DNA of 64,000 nt from Planomonospora sp. ID67723 (GTDB lineage Bacteria; Actinomycetota; Actinomycetes; Streptosporangiales; Streptosporangiaceae): contig NZ_JABTEZ010000001.1 of NCBI RefSeq assembly GCF_015711605.1, positions 958,001-1,022,000 on the forward strand, written 5' to 3'. The stretch's first letter is position 1; every line of letters starts with the position of its first letter. Of this stretch, positions 25,391 through 33,554 are shown one piece after another. The position numbers and the translations under genes were made by a program. Below the pieces are notes generated by a model. That model was not told where the DNA came from. It was given only the letters and a program-made list of their open reading frames with translations, and ran no database searches.

Positions 25391-26131
25391 TTAATCGCGC
25401 CGGAAAACCAGAGTCGTCCGCCCCAGCGTCACACGAGTGCCGTTCTGGAGCTCGACCCGGCGAACCGGCTGGCCGTTGACGAAGGTGCCGTTCGTGGAGC
25501 CGAGGTCGACGAGCACGACCTGCGGGCCCTCCACGCGCAGCTCGGCGTGGTGCCGGGACACACCCGGGTCCACCAGCCGGAGATCGCAGTCGGTGCCCCT
25601 GCCGAGCAGGGTCACCGGAGTGGTCAGATCGTAGGACCGCTGGCCCTGCGGATCGTCCTGGGTGGAGACCAGGAGCCGGGGACGGCCGCCGAAGGCCTGC
25701 GGGCGGCCCTGGGGCACGTCGGTGACGGGCTGGCGGATCTCGTCCTGCTCGACCGTCGCGCCGCGGATCACGCCGGAGCGGATGCGGAACAGGCCGACCG
25801 CCAGGTCGTCGGCGGTCTCGAAGCGCACCCGGACCGGCCCGACGAACGAGTAGCCCTGCTCCTTGGCGTACTCCCGGGCGAGGTTGGCCAGTTCGTGGCT
25901 GATGCTGTCGGCGTAGACCTCCAGGCGCTCGCTGTCGGTCGTGGACAGCTCGACCACGAAGTCGTTCGGGACGAGGGTCCGTCCCTGGGCGACGATCGCG
26001 GCTCGCTCGTCCATTTCCCGCTGGACCGCGCTGGCGACCTCGACCGGCTGAAGGTCAGACTTGAACGCCCGCGCAAACGCCCCCTCAACCAAGCCTTCAA
26101 GCCTTCGCTCGAAGCGCTGAAGGACTCCCAC
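25391..26131 (-). CDS. fhaA: DUF3662 and FHA-domain protein FhaA
   Basis: 246 aa. The N-terminal DUF3662 domain (MGVLQRFERRLEGLVEGAFA, about 1-120) is joined by a short linker to an FHA domain (LLGRGTDCDLRLVDPGVSRH, then DLGSTNGTFVNG, ending VTLGRTTLVFRRD). In M. tuberculosis FhaA binds phosphorylated MviN/MurJ and modulates late peptidoglycan synthesis. First gene of the operon; start GTG 26131 has GGAGGAAGGGAGG upstream, an unusually strong ribosome-binding region. Confidence 0.93.
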   Translation of the reverse strand: MGVLQRFERRLEGLVEGAFARAFKSDLQPVEVASAVQREMDERAAIVAQGRTLVPNDFVVELSTTDSERLEVYADSISHELANLAREYAKEQGYSFVGPVRVRFETADDLAVGLFRIRSGVIRGATVEQDEIRQPVTDVPQGRPQAFGGRPRLLVSTQDDPQGQRSYDLTTPVTLLGRGTDCDLRLVDPGVSRHHAELRVEGPQVVLVDLGSTNGTFVNGQPVRRVELQNGTRVTLGRTTLVFRRD

Positions 26132-26296
26132 CGGCTACCTCCCTTCCTCCGTACATATGGTCGCGGCTGCTCGGGTGTTCGTTGGCCCGTTTCCCGTGCT
26201 TTCGCACCCGGCCCCTCCGCTCCGCATCTAGAAGGATCGTATCCGGGTTCGTAGGTACCGGCTGATCCGTGCTAATGTTTCGACCGCACCCAACAA

Positions 26297-26379
26297 GGGC
26301 GGGTGGCGGAACGGCAGACGCGCACGGTTCAGGTCCGTGTGTCCGAAAGGACGTGAGGGTTCAAATCCCTCCTCGCCCA
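26297..26379 (+). tRNA. tRNA-Leu (CAG)
   Basis: 83 nt. Acceptor GGGCGGG pairs with CTCGCCC with one G-U, discriminator A. Anticodon stem CACGG/CCGTG with loop TTCAGGT gives anticodon CAG. The long variable arm TGTCC-GAAA-GGACG and T-arm GAGGG-TTCAAAT-CCCTC fit a class II leucine tRNA. CCA is not encoded. Divergent from fhaA. Confidence 0.95.
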
Positions 26380-26811
26380 CTCAAATCGGTCCCGTGTGGT
26401 TGAGGATGAAGTCCTCTTCCCCGGGGCCTCTTCGTTGTGACGCCCAGGGGGACGACCCCCTGGAGCCCCCGATGCGGGGGCGCCCCACGTCCCCTGCTGC
26501 GCCCGTGGTGGGGCGCGTCCCTGAAGATACAGGTCATGTGGGCCGTCCAATGGGGTGAGGTGGGCGGTCGTGATCAAACTAGCCGTCTGCCTCGCCGCCG
26601 GGAAGTCCTGGTGTGAGCGGGCCGACGAACCCGGTTCGTACGGCACGCGCCTGTGTCCTTTGTAGCCCCGGCCACTTGCTTGTTGCTTTCGAGCGACTTG
26701 CATGGAGTGGCCCATGTGAACGGGGATTACGCCGACAGCGAAATCAGGGGGCTGACCAGGGCGGGGCCGGGGAGACGGCTCCCCGGCCCCGTCATACGGG
26801 CGTCGGACCGG
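26380..26811. other. Gene-free stretch with tandem hairpins downstream of tRNA-Leu
   Basis: No convincing gene. Two adjacent small perfect hairpins lie at 26444-26463 (8-bp stem, loop ACGA) and 26466-26480 (6-bp stem, loop ATG), possibly the tRNA transcript's 3' end. A minus-strand frame overlapping the tRNA is the familiar spurious RRDLNPHVLSDTRT product. A strong hairpin at 26762-26791 closes the stretch. Confidence 0.6.
26762..26791 (-). terminator. Hairpin after the CNNM gene pair
   Basis: 13-bp perfect stem (26762-26774 with 26779-26791) and loop ACGG, 20 bp past the stop of the downstream CNNM gene on the minus strand. No T-tract. Confidence 0.65.
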
Positions 26812-27843
26812 TCAGCGGGCGGGCACGGTTCTGACGTCCAGGAGCTCGCCGAGCAGGTCGGTGAGGCTGACCATCCCGACCACCTCGCCGTCGTCCGTGA
26901 TGAGGCCCACATGGGCGCGGGCGTCCTGGAGGGCGGCGACCGCCTCCGGGACGGTCGTGCCCTTCGCCAGGCGGGGCACCGGGCGGGCCAGCTCGGCGGG
27001 GCTCGCCGCGGGCCGTACCAGGGCGTCCCGGACGTGCAGCACGCCCAGGACGTCGCCGGGCCTGCCGGAGTTCACCAGCAGCCGGAGATGGCCGCTCCCG
27101 GCGGCGGTCCGCCGCACGTCGTCGCCCGTCGCGCCCGAGGTGACGGAGACGACCTCCGCGATGGGCAGCATCAGGCGCTCGACCGGCTGCTGGTGGACTC
27201 TCAGAGCCCGCGTCAGCAGGTCGTGCTCGGCCCGGTCGAGCAGGCCCATCCGGCCGGACTCGCCGACCAGCATGGCGAGCTGGACCGGGGTCCTGGTGGT
27301 GGCCAGCTCGTCCCTCGCGCGCACGCCGAACAGCCGCAGCAGCGCGTTGGTGAGGCCGTTGAGCGCGGCCAGCACCGGCCGGACGAGCCAGGTGAAGCCG
27401 CGGAACGGCAGGGCCAGGCCCATCGCCGCGGTCTCCGGGTGGGTCAGCGCCCACGACTTGGGAGCCATCTCGCCGACGACCATGTGCAGGAAGGTGACCA
27501 GGGCCAGCGCGATGACCAGCGAGATCGGGACCCGGAAGGACTCCGGAACGCCCACGGCGCCGAAGACCGGCTCCAGGAGGTGCTCGATGGCGGGCTCGGT
27601 CACCATGCCCAGGCCGAGCGAGCACAGGGTGATGCCGAGCTGGGCTCCGGCGAGCATCAGGGAGAGCTCCCGCCCGCCGCGTACGGCGGCGCGGGCGGCG
27701 ATGCGGGCGAGACGGCCGCTCTTGCCCGCCAGCTCCTCCAAACGGTGCCTGCGGGCCGAGATGACCGCGAACTCGGCGGCGACGAAGAAGGCGTTGCCGG
27801 CCAGCAGGGCCACGCCGAGCAGCAGGGCTCCGGCGGTGCTCAT
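26812..27843 (-). CDS. CNNM/CorC-type membrane protein with CBS pair (second of two)
   Basis: 343 aa from ATG 27843. An N-terminal DUF21/CNNM domain with TM segments (GALLLGVALLAGNAFFVAAE, LSLMLAGAQLGITLCSLGLG, FLHMVVGEMAPKSWA) is followed by a CBS-domain pair ending GLITDDGEVVGMVSLTDLL. No HlyC/CorC C-terminal domain is visible, so it is the shorter type. The family is linked to Mg2+ or Co2+ transport and, in mycobacteria, to membrane homeostasis. It overlaps the paralogous gene upstream by four bases; the two probably form a heteromeric complex. Confidence 0.88.
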   Translation of the reverse strand: MSTAGALLLGVALLAGNAFFVAAEFAVISARRHRLEELAGKSGRLARIAARAAVRGGRELSLMLAGAQLGITLCSLGLGMVTEPAIEHLLEPVFGAVGVPESFRVPISLVIALALVTFLHMVVGEMAPKSWALTHPETAAMGLALPFRGFTWLVRPVLAALNGLTNALLRLFGVRARDELATTRTPVQLAMLVGESGRMGLLDRAEHDLLTRALRVHQQPVERLMLPIAEVVSVTSGATGDDVRRTAAGSGHLRLLVNSGRPGDVLGVLHVRDALVRPAASPAELARPVPRLAKGTTVPEAVAALQDARAHVGLITDDGEVVGMVSLTDLLGELLDVRTVPAR

Positions 27844-29276
27844 CGTCCGCTCACCCGGCCCCGCCCGATCACCGGGCTGCCGTGGTCGTGCTCCGCCGCA
27901 TCCGGCGTGTCCATCTCGTCCTCCCAGGCGCGCGGCGCGCCGTCGCGGTCGGGCGCCAGCCGTACCCATTCGGGGACCCTGCGGTGCACCGACAGCACGG
28001 TCAGGACCGCGTCGGTCTCGTCCGGCTCGTCCTCCAGGAGGTCGTTCTCCGGGGTCAGCGTGACGGTGGCCACGTCGCCGGGCTCGGCCATCCGGCCGAT
28101 GGTGGCCAGGACCAGGCCGGCGACGGTGTCGTAGTCGTCGCTCTCGGGCAGCGCGAGCCCGGTCGCCCGCTCGACCTCGTCGACGCGGAGCGTGCCGGGC
28201 ACATTCCAGGTGCCGTCGCCGTTGGCGACGACCCCGGCGGGCTCGGGGTCGTTCTCGTCCATCAGCTCGCCGACGAGTTCCTCGGCGAGGTCCTCGACGG
28301 TGACCACTCCGGCCAGCCCGCCGAACTCGTCGATGACGCAGGCGAGGTTGTCGCGGGCCGCCCGCATGCGCTCCAGCACGACCGGGAGCGGAAGGGAGTC
28401 GGGGACCAGCAGGGCCGGGCGGGTGATCTTCTCCAGCGGGCCGTCGACCAGGTGGGAGGCGATCAGCTCGCGCACGCCGGTGACGCCGACCACGTCCTCG
28501 CCGTTCTCGGTGCAGAGCACCGGGTAGCGGGAGTGGCCGTGCTCGCGGATGGCGTCGACCAGGTCGGAGATCGGCCGGTCGTCGCGGAGCAGAACCACGC
28601 GGGGACGCGGCACCATGACGTCCTCCGCGGTGCGGTCGCCGAACTCCAGCGCGCGCTCCAGCAGCTCGGACAGGCGCGGGGGGAGGTCGCCGGCCGCACC
28701 GGACTCGGCGATGATCCTGGACAGTTCCTCGGGGCTCGCGCCGTGCTCGATCTCCTCGACCGGCTCCACGCCCACCTTGCGCAGCAGACCGGTGGCGGCG
28801 GAGTCGAACAGCCGGATGACCGGCCCGGCGACCTTGAGGTAGATCAGGGTCGAGCGGGAGAGGTACTTGGCGACCGGCTCGGGCCGGGCGATGCCGAGGT
28901 TCTTGGGGGCCAGCTCGCCGATGACCATCTGGACGACCGTCGCGACCGCCACGGCCAGGGCGACCGCGACGCCGGGGACGGCGCCCCCGGGCACCCCCGC
29001 GGCCTCCAGCCAGGGGCGGATCACGGTGGCGATGGCGGGCTCGGCGATGAAGCCGACCAGCAGGGCCGTGACGGTGATGCCGAGCTGCGCGCCCGAGAGC
29101 ATGAAGGACAGCCGCCCCGTCACCTCCAGGGCCCGTTTCGCGGCGGCGTCGCCGGCCTCGGCCTGTTCGCGCAGCACGCCGCGGTCGGCGGCCACGAAGG
29201 CGAACTCCTGGGCGACGAAGTAGCCGGTGGCGAGGGTGAGGAGCAGTACGGCCAGCAGGCCGAGAGCCGTGTTCAC
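27840..29276 (-). CDS. CNNM/CorC-type membrane protein with CBS pair and CorC_HlyC domain
   Basis: 478 aa. The DUF21/CNNM domain (about 1-190; VAQEFAFVAADRGVLREQAE, ITVTALLVGFIAEPAI, IGELAPKNLGIA) is followed by a CBS pair (VMVPRPRVVLLRDDRPISDL, then LACVIDEFGGLAGVVTVEDL) and a C-terminal CorC_HlyC domain (about 345-435), then an acidic tail. Proposed Mg2+/Co2+ transporter or exporter. First gene of a two-gene unit with its shorter paralogue. Confidence 0.9.
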   Translation of the reverse strand: MNTALGLLAVLLLTLATGYFVAQEFAFVAADRGVLREQAEAGDAAAKRALEVTGRLSFMLSGAQLGITVTALLVGFIAEPAIATVIRPWLEAAGVPGGAVPGVAVALAVAVATVVQMVIGELAPKNLGIARPEPVAKYLSRSTLIYLKVAGPVIRLFDSAATGLLRKVGVEPVEEIEHGASPEELSRIIAESGAAGDLPPRLSELLERALEFGDRTAEDVMVPRPRVVLLRDDRPISDLVDAIREHGHSRYPVLCTENGEDVVGVTGVRELIASHLVDGPLEKITRPALLVPDSLPLPVVLERMRAARDNLACVIDEFGGLAGVVTVEDLAEELVGELMDENDPEPAGVVANGDGTWNVPGTLRVDEVERATGLALPESDDYDTVAGLVLATIGRMAEPGDVATVTLTPENDLLEDEPDETDAVLTVLSVHRRVPEWVRLAPDRDGAPRAWEDEMDTPDAAEHDHGSPVIGRGRVSGR

Positions 29277-29584
29277 CGGTCGGCTCTCCCGGTCGGTTCA
29301 GCGGTGGGTCCCGTGCGTTCGCACGGGCAGGTACTCCACGGGTCCGGACTGGACACGATCTTCCTTTCGAGCGGTGGTCGTCCTCTACGCTAACGACCGA
29401 CGTGACGCCCGATGTTTCCGGCTCGGGTGGTGACCGTGGTACCGGTAGCCGGATACCTCCCGGTATTTTTACTCAAGGAAACCTTTGGGACGTGTCTGCG
29501 CGGGTGTGAGCCACGAAGTAGCGTCGATGGTGAGGATTTCACCGTTGGTTGGTAAGCGACTTCCGGAAGTGGCGGAGATACGAC
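29277..29584. other. Divergent promoter region between the CNNM pair and the LCP gene
   Basis: 308 bp with no coding frame I can support on either strand and no strong hairpin. It must hold both promoters; I cannot assign -35/-10 pairs with confidence. Confidence 0.5.
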
Positions 29585-30949
29585 GTGGGTGACTGGCAGC
29601 AAGACGACGACCGCACGCGTGCGCTCCGGTCGCCCGAGCCCGCGCAGCCCCGGTCCGCGGGCCAGCCCGCGCACCCCGTCCCGGGACGGGGCGGCCAGGC
29701 GGGCGGTCCTCCTCCCGGCCCGCCGCCGGGCGACGGACCGCGGCCCCCCACGGCCTCTGCGGACTCCGCCTCCGGCGGCGCCGTACGGGACGACACCGTG
29801 CCCCGGGCGGTCTCGCCGGTGTACGGCAAGGCGCGGCAGGGCAAGAGCCCGGCCCGGCCGCTGAAGGGCTCCTCCGGCGGCCCTTCCGGCGGCCCGTCCG
29901 GCTTCCCCGGTGAGCCCTCCGGAGGGAAAGGCGGCGCTGGCGTGTCGAACAAGGCCTGGGGTGCCAAGGGCCCGAGAGCTCCCAAGGGTCCGAGGCGGCC
30001 GGGCAGGACGGTCGCGCGGATCCTCGCGGGCCTGCTCGTCCTGCTTCTGGTGCTCGCCGTAGGGGGATATTTCACCATCGATGCGCGGTTGAAGCGGATC
30101 GACGCCCTCCGCGACTACGAGGGGCGTCCCGCCGACACACCGGGCACGAACTGGCTGCTGGTCGGCTCCGACAGCCGCGCGGGGCTCACCAAGGCTCAGC
30201 GCAGAAAGCTCGCCACCGGCAGCTCCGTCGGCCGGCGCACCGACACGATGATGCTGCTGCACATCCCCGACAACGACGGGCGCCCCACCCTGGTGAGCCT
30301 GCCGCGCGACTCCTACGTGCCCATCGACGGCCACGGCAGCGACAAGCTCAACGCCGCCTACGCCTTCCAGGACGGCGGTCCCCACCTGCTCGCCAGGACG
30401 GTGGAGAAGGTCACCGGCCTGCGCATCGACAACTACATGGAGATCGGCTTCGGCGGCTTCGTGGGCATCGTGGACGCCATCGGCGGCGTCGAGATCGACG
30501 TCAAGCAGAACATCAAGGACCCCAAGGCCGGGATCGATCTGAAGAAGGGGGTGCAGACGCTGGACGGCGGCACCGCCCTCGGCTACGTCCGCACCCGCGC
30601 CACCGGGGCCATCCCCGACTTCGACCGGACCCAGCGCCAGCGCCAGTTCTTCTCGGCGGTGGTGAAGAAGGCCGCCAGCCCGGGTGTCCTGCTCAACCCG
30701 TTCACGTCCGTCCCGCTCGCGTTCAGCGCCACCGACTCCGTGGCCGTGGGCGAGGAGAGTGGCGCCTTCGACCTGCTCTCCCTCGGACTGGCCATGGGCG
30801 GCAACCCGGTCACCACGGTGGTCCCGATCGGCTCCCTGCCCACGATCAACGGCCAGTCCGTGGTCAAGTGGGACCGGGAGAAGGCCCTGCGCATGTTCGA
30901 GGCCCTGGCCCAGGACAAGCAGGTCCCCAAGGACCTCCTCGGCAAGTGA
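29585..30949 (+). CDS. LytR-CpsA-Psr (LCP) family cell-wall glycopolymer ligase
   Basis: 454 aa from GTG 29585, with GGAG upstream. The first 130 residues are a disordered, Pro/Gly/Arg-rich cytoplasmic region (SGGPSGGPSGFPGEPSGG). One TM helix follows (about 143-162, VARILAGLLVLLLVLAVGGY). The LCP domain has the expected RTDTMMLLHIP, SLPRDSYVPI, KLNAAYAFQDG and GYVRTRATGAIPDFDRTQRQ motifs, whose Arg and Asp residues bind lipid pyrophosphate. It attaches undecaprenyl-linked glycopolymers to peptidoglycan at the outer face. Confidence 0.9.
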   Translation: MGDWQQDDDRTRALRSPEPAQPRSAGQPAHPVPGRGGQAGGPPPGPPPGDGPRPPTASADSASGGAVRDDTVPRAVSPVYGKARQGKSPARPLKGSSGGPSGGPSGFPGEPSGGKGGAGVSNKAWGAKGPRAPKGPRRPGRTVARILAGLLVLLLVLAVGGYFTIDARLKRIDALRDYEGRPADTPGTNWLLVGSDSRAGLTKAQRRKLATGSSVGRRTDTMMLLHIPDNDGRPTLVSLPRDSYVPIDGHGSDKLNAAYAFQDGGPHLLARTVEKVTGLRIDNYMEIGFGGFVGIVDAIGGVEIDVKQNIKDPKAGIDLKKGVQTLDGGTALGYVRTRATGAIPDFDRTQRQRQFFSAVVKKAASPGVLLNPFTSVPLAFSATDSVAVGEESGAFDLLSLGLAMGGNPVTTVVPIGSLPTINGQSVVKWDREKALRMFEALAQDKQVPKDLLGK

Positions 30950-31089
30950 CCTGACGCCGTAAGCACCACGTAAGCGCCGGGGGCCGCCGGCGGCGATACC
31001 TTCGAGCTGGGAGCCGATCCGCGGGACTCCGCTCTCCCGTCGCGTGACGGAGAGGGCTCCGCGCAGGGCTCCGAGGCCTGGAGGACATC

Positions 31090-31644
31090 ATGAGAATCAG
31101 GAAGCTGCTCCGCCATCCCGCCACCTGGGTGGTCCTCGGAATCGGAGCCGTCGCGTTCGCCGTCGCCCTCTACCTGTTCCAGCCGTGGAGGCTGTTCACC
31201 ACGGTGGAGGTGAACGAGGCCCCGCCGGCGGCGGTCGCGGCCTCCCGGGCGCCCGGCGCGACCCCGCAGACCACGGGCGGGGAGCCCGCGGGCGGCCCCA
31301 AGGTGCTGGCCACCGGCACCTTCGTCTCCCACGAGCACGACACGGCCGGTACGGCCAGGCTCCTGGAGCTGGCCGACGGCAGCCGGGTGCTCAGGATCGA
31401 GGACCTGGACACCTCCGACGGGCCCGACCTGCGGGTGTGGCTGAGCGACCAGCCCGTCAAGGAGGGCCGGGCGGGGTGGTTCAACCTCGACGACGGCAAG
31501 CACCTGGAGCTGGGCGACCTCAAGGGCAACAAGGGCGACGCCAACTACGCCGTCCCGGCGGGAGCCGACCTGGACGCCCTGAAGACCGTCACCATCTGGT
31601 GCAAGCGCTTCAGCGTCTCCTTCGGCGCCGCGGCACTGACCTGA
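31090..31644 (+). CDS. Membrane-anchored DM13-domain protein
   Basis: 184 aa. A TM/signal anchor (about 11-31, WVVLGIGAVAFAVALYLFQP) is followed by an Ala/Pro linker and a DM13 domain: ATGTFVSHEHDTAGTARLLE, LRIEDLDTSDGPDLRVWLSD and the end TIWCKRFSVSFGAAAL with a single Cys. DM13 has been proposed to be an extracellular redox or cytochrome-related domain; its role in bacteria is not settled. GGAGGAC-like bases precede ATG 31090. It stands alone downstream of the LCP gene. Confidence 0.85.
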   Translation: MRIRKLLRHPATWVVLGIGAVAFAVALYLFQPWRLFTTVEVNEAPPAAVAASRAPGATPQTTGGEPAGGPKVLATGTFVSHEHDTAGTARLLELADGSRVLRIEDLDTSDGPDLRVWLSDQPVKEGRAGWFNLDDGKHLELGDLKGNKGDANYAVPAGADLDALKTVTIWCKRFSVSFGAAALT

Positions 31645-31659
31645 GCCCGCCGCCCGGCG

Positions 31660-32289
31660 TCAGGTGGCGGCGGCGATCGCGCCTCCGGCGGCGGCCGCGT
31701 TCATCGAGGCGATGTGCTTGGCCACGGCCTCGCCGATCCACTCCTCCTCGGTGATCTCCTTGACCCGCTTCTTGTCCAGGCCGGGGAAGGCCTTGCGGTC
31801 GATCTTGGCGGCGCGCAGGACGGCGATCAGCGCGGCCGTGCGGCTGTCGGGCGCGGCCCCGGCCAGCACACTCTGGACGTGCTCACGGATGCCCCGCTCC
31901 ACGCTCGGGTCGAGCTCCGGGTAGCGGGTGCTGGGGAAGATCCCCAGGATCCTGCGGTGGTTCTCGCTCAGCACGCCGCGTTCGGCCAGGCCGGCGAGCA
32001 GGCGTTTGCGGAGCTTGCCGGACTGGAGCTTGTAGACCCACGTCTCGGGCTTGCGCTCCTTGGGGTCGCCGGCGATCCGGGCGAGCACCGCGTCGAGCTC
32101 CTCGTTCCCGACCGGGGTGGTGTCCGTGACCACGACCTTCTTGCCGTTCAGGGCGATCCGGCCGTTGACGGCGAGGTCCGCCAGGAGCGCGCCGCCGAGG
32201 GCGGAGTCCAGGTGGGCGGAGCTGACCAGCTGCTTGCCCTCGATCTCCTCGTGGGCGAGAAGGAGGACCTCTTCGGCGATGATCGTCAC
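31660..32289 (-). CDS. GPP34/GOLPH3-family phosphoprotein
   Basis: 209 aa. It starts MTIIAEEVLLLAHEEIEG and has LGGALLADLAVNGRIAL and LRKRLLAGLAERGVL, the helical pattern of GOLPH3/GPP34. The eukaryotic relatives bind PI4P and sort Golgi enzymes; actinobacterial copies, often several per genome, are of unknown function and may bind anionic lipids at the membrane. It converges with the DM13 gene with 15 bp between and is divergent from tenA. Confidence 0.88.
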   Translation of the reverse strand: MTIIAEEVLLLAHEEIEGKQLVSSAHLDSALGGALLADLAVNGRIALNGKKVVVTDTTPVGNEELDAVLARIAGDPKERKPETWVYKLQSGKLRKRLLAGLAERGVLSENHRRILGIFPSTRYPELDPSVERGIREHVQSVLAGAAPDSRTAALIAVLRAAKIDRKAFPGLDKKRVKEITEEEWIGEAVAKHIASMNAAAAGGAIAAAT

Positions 32290-32405
32290 GTTCCAGATCT
32301 TATGCCGCGGGACGGGGGCGGTGGCGTCACGCGGGCGCCGCGAAGACCCGGCCGCCGGGCCGCGGGAGCGCTCCGCCGTACGAGTCCTGCGACAATCTCC
32401 GGCTT

Positions 32406-33011
32406 ATGAGCATCTCTGAGGAACTCCACGCCATCGGCCGTCCCCTGCTCGACGCCCAGCTCACCCACCCCACGGTGGCGGGGATCGCCAGGGGCGACCT
32501 GGCCGAGCCGGTGTTCCGGTCGTGGCTGGAGCAGGACTACCTGTACCTCCTGGACTACGTCCGGGTGTTCTCCCGGCTGGCCTGGCAGGCCCCCGACGGG
32601 CACCTCGGCGATCTCGTGGACCTGGCGCACTCCACCTTCCACGAGGAACTGAAGCTGCACCGGTCCATGTCGGCGGAGTTCGGCGCCGACCTCGACGGCG
32701 CGGTGAAGGGCCCGGCGTGCGCCGCCTACACCTCGTTCCTGCTGGAGGCGGCGGCGGACTACGCCGAAGGGCTGGCCGCGCTCTATCCCTGCATGTGGGG
32801 CTACTCCATGCTCGGCCGCATCCTGGCCGAGAACCCCCCGGCGGAGCCGCGCTACCGCGCCTGGGTGGACACCTACGCCGACCCGGGCTTCACCGCGCTG
32901 ACCGAGCGCGTCGCGGTGATGCTCGACGAGGTGGACATCGCGCCGGAGCGGGCGAAGGAGCTGTTCACCGAGGGCATGGCCCACGAGCTGGCCTTCTGGG
33001 ACGTGCCCTGA
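32406..33011 (+). CDS. tenA: TenA-family aminopyrimidine aminohydrolase / thiaminase II
   Basis: 201 aa, all-helical haem-oxygenase-like fold. LYPCMWGYSMLG carries the catalytic Cys129 at the position of the TenA nucleophile, SWLEQDYLYLLDYVRVF the early acidic residue, and GMAHELAFWD the C-terminal Glu. It hydrolyses aminomethyl-pyrimidine breakdown products of thiamine to HMP for salvage. A TPP riboswitch-controlled HMP/thiamine permease gene lies 1.5 kb away on the same strand. CAATCT lies seven bases before the ATG with no Shine-Dalgarno: likely leaderless. Confidence 0.88.
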   Translation: MSISEELHAIGRPLLDAQLTHPTVAGIARGDLAEPVFRSWLEQDYLYLLDYVRVFSRLAWQAPDGHLGDLVDLAHSTFHEELKLHRSMSAEFGADLDGAVKGPACAAYTSFLLEAAADYAEGLAALYPCMWGYSMLGRILAENPPAEPRYRAWVDTYADPGFTALTERVAVMLDEVDIAPERAKELFTEGMAHELAFWDVP

Positions 33012-33014
33012 CCT

Positions 33015-33056
33015 CCGGCCGCTGCGGGGCCGCGTCCGGCGCCCCGCAGCGGCCGG
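33015..33056. terminator. Bidirectional terminator between tenA and the cupin gene
   Basis: 16-bp perfect stem (33015-33030 with 33041-33056) around a 10-base loop, between convergent genes. Confidence 0.7.
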
Positions 33057-33090
33057 GCGGGTGGCTCGGCCGCCGTGCCCGCTCAGGCGG

Positions 33091-33465
33091 TCACTGGGCC
33101 CACGGCGGCAGGATGGTCTGGCCGTCGAGGGTGGCCTTGATCCCGGCCGAGGTGCACACGGTGGCGGTGGCCGGTTCGGTGGCCGAGGCGTTGCGGAGCG
33201 AGAACGCGGTGTGCGGCGGCAGGATCATGGCGTCGCCGGCCTCGATCACGTGGTCCACACCGCCGATGACGCCCTCGATCCGGCCCGAACGGGCGACGAA
33301 GACCTCCTCGCGGTCGACGGTGTGCTCCTGGCTGGAGGAGCCCGGCGCCAGCTCGATCGACCAGACGGCCAGCTCCGCGGAGCCCCGCGAAGGGACGGCG
33401 AGCGGGCGGAAGGTGAAGCCGTCGAGCTCGAAGACGGGAGCGTCGGCCAGGGTCGCGGTGGTCAT
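33091..33465 (-). CDS. Single-domain cupin protein
   Basis: 124 aa. The cupin core holds SSSQEHTVDREEVFVARSG (motif 1, His and Glu metal ligands) and GDAMILPPHTAFSLRNAS (motif 2 with His). It is a small monocupin that probably binds one metal ion; activity unknown (a dioxygenase, isomerase or ligand-sensing role are all possible). AGGAGGA precedes ATG 33465. Divergent from a MarR gene through an 89-bp region with two GTCAA/TTGAC dyads, so it is the probable MarR target. Confidence 0.87.
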   Translation of the reverse strand: MTTATLADAPVFELDGFTFRPLAVPSRGSAELAVWSIELAPGSSSQEHTVDREEVFVARSGRIEGVIGGVDHVIEAGDAMILPPHTAFSLRNASATEPATATVCTSAGIKATLDGQTILPPWAQ

Positions 33466-33482
33466 GGTGTCCTCCTAAAATG

Positions 33483-33535
33483 GTCAACGCAATTGACTGT
33501 ATGAAGAAGGTAAACCAGATTGACTACATCGTCAA
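33483..33535. promoter_or_regulatory. Two MarR-type dyads between the cupin and MarR genes
   Basis: GTCAA-N5-TTGAC at 33483-33497 is a perfect inverted repeat, and TTGAC-N6-GTCAA at 33520-33535 is the same half-sites everted. They sit between the divergent starts, so one regulator can control both genes. Confidence 0.62.
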
Positions 33536-33554
33536 CGGCGAAGGGACGGGCGAT

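Noticed and set aside
26329-26715. Minus-strand ORF over tRNA-Leu
   Set aside because: The tRNA antisense gives the well-known spurious RRDLNPHVL peptide.
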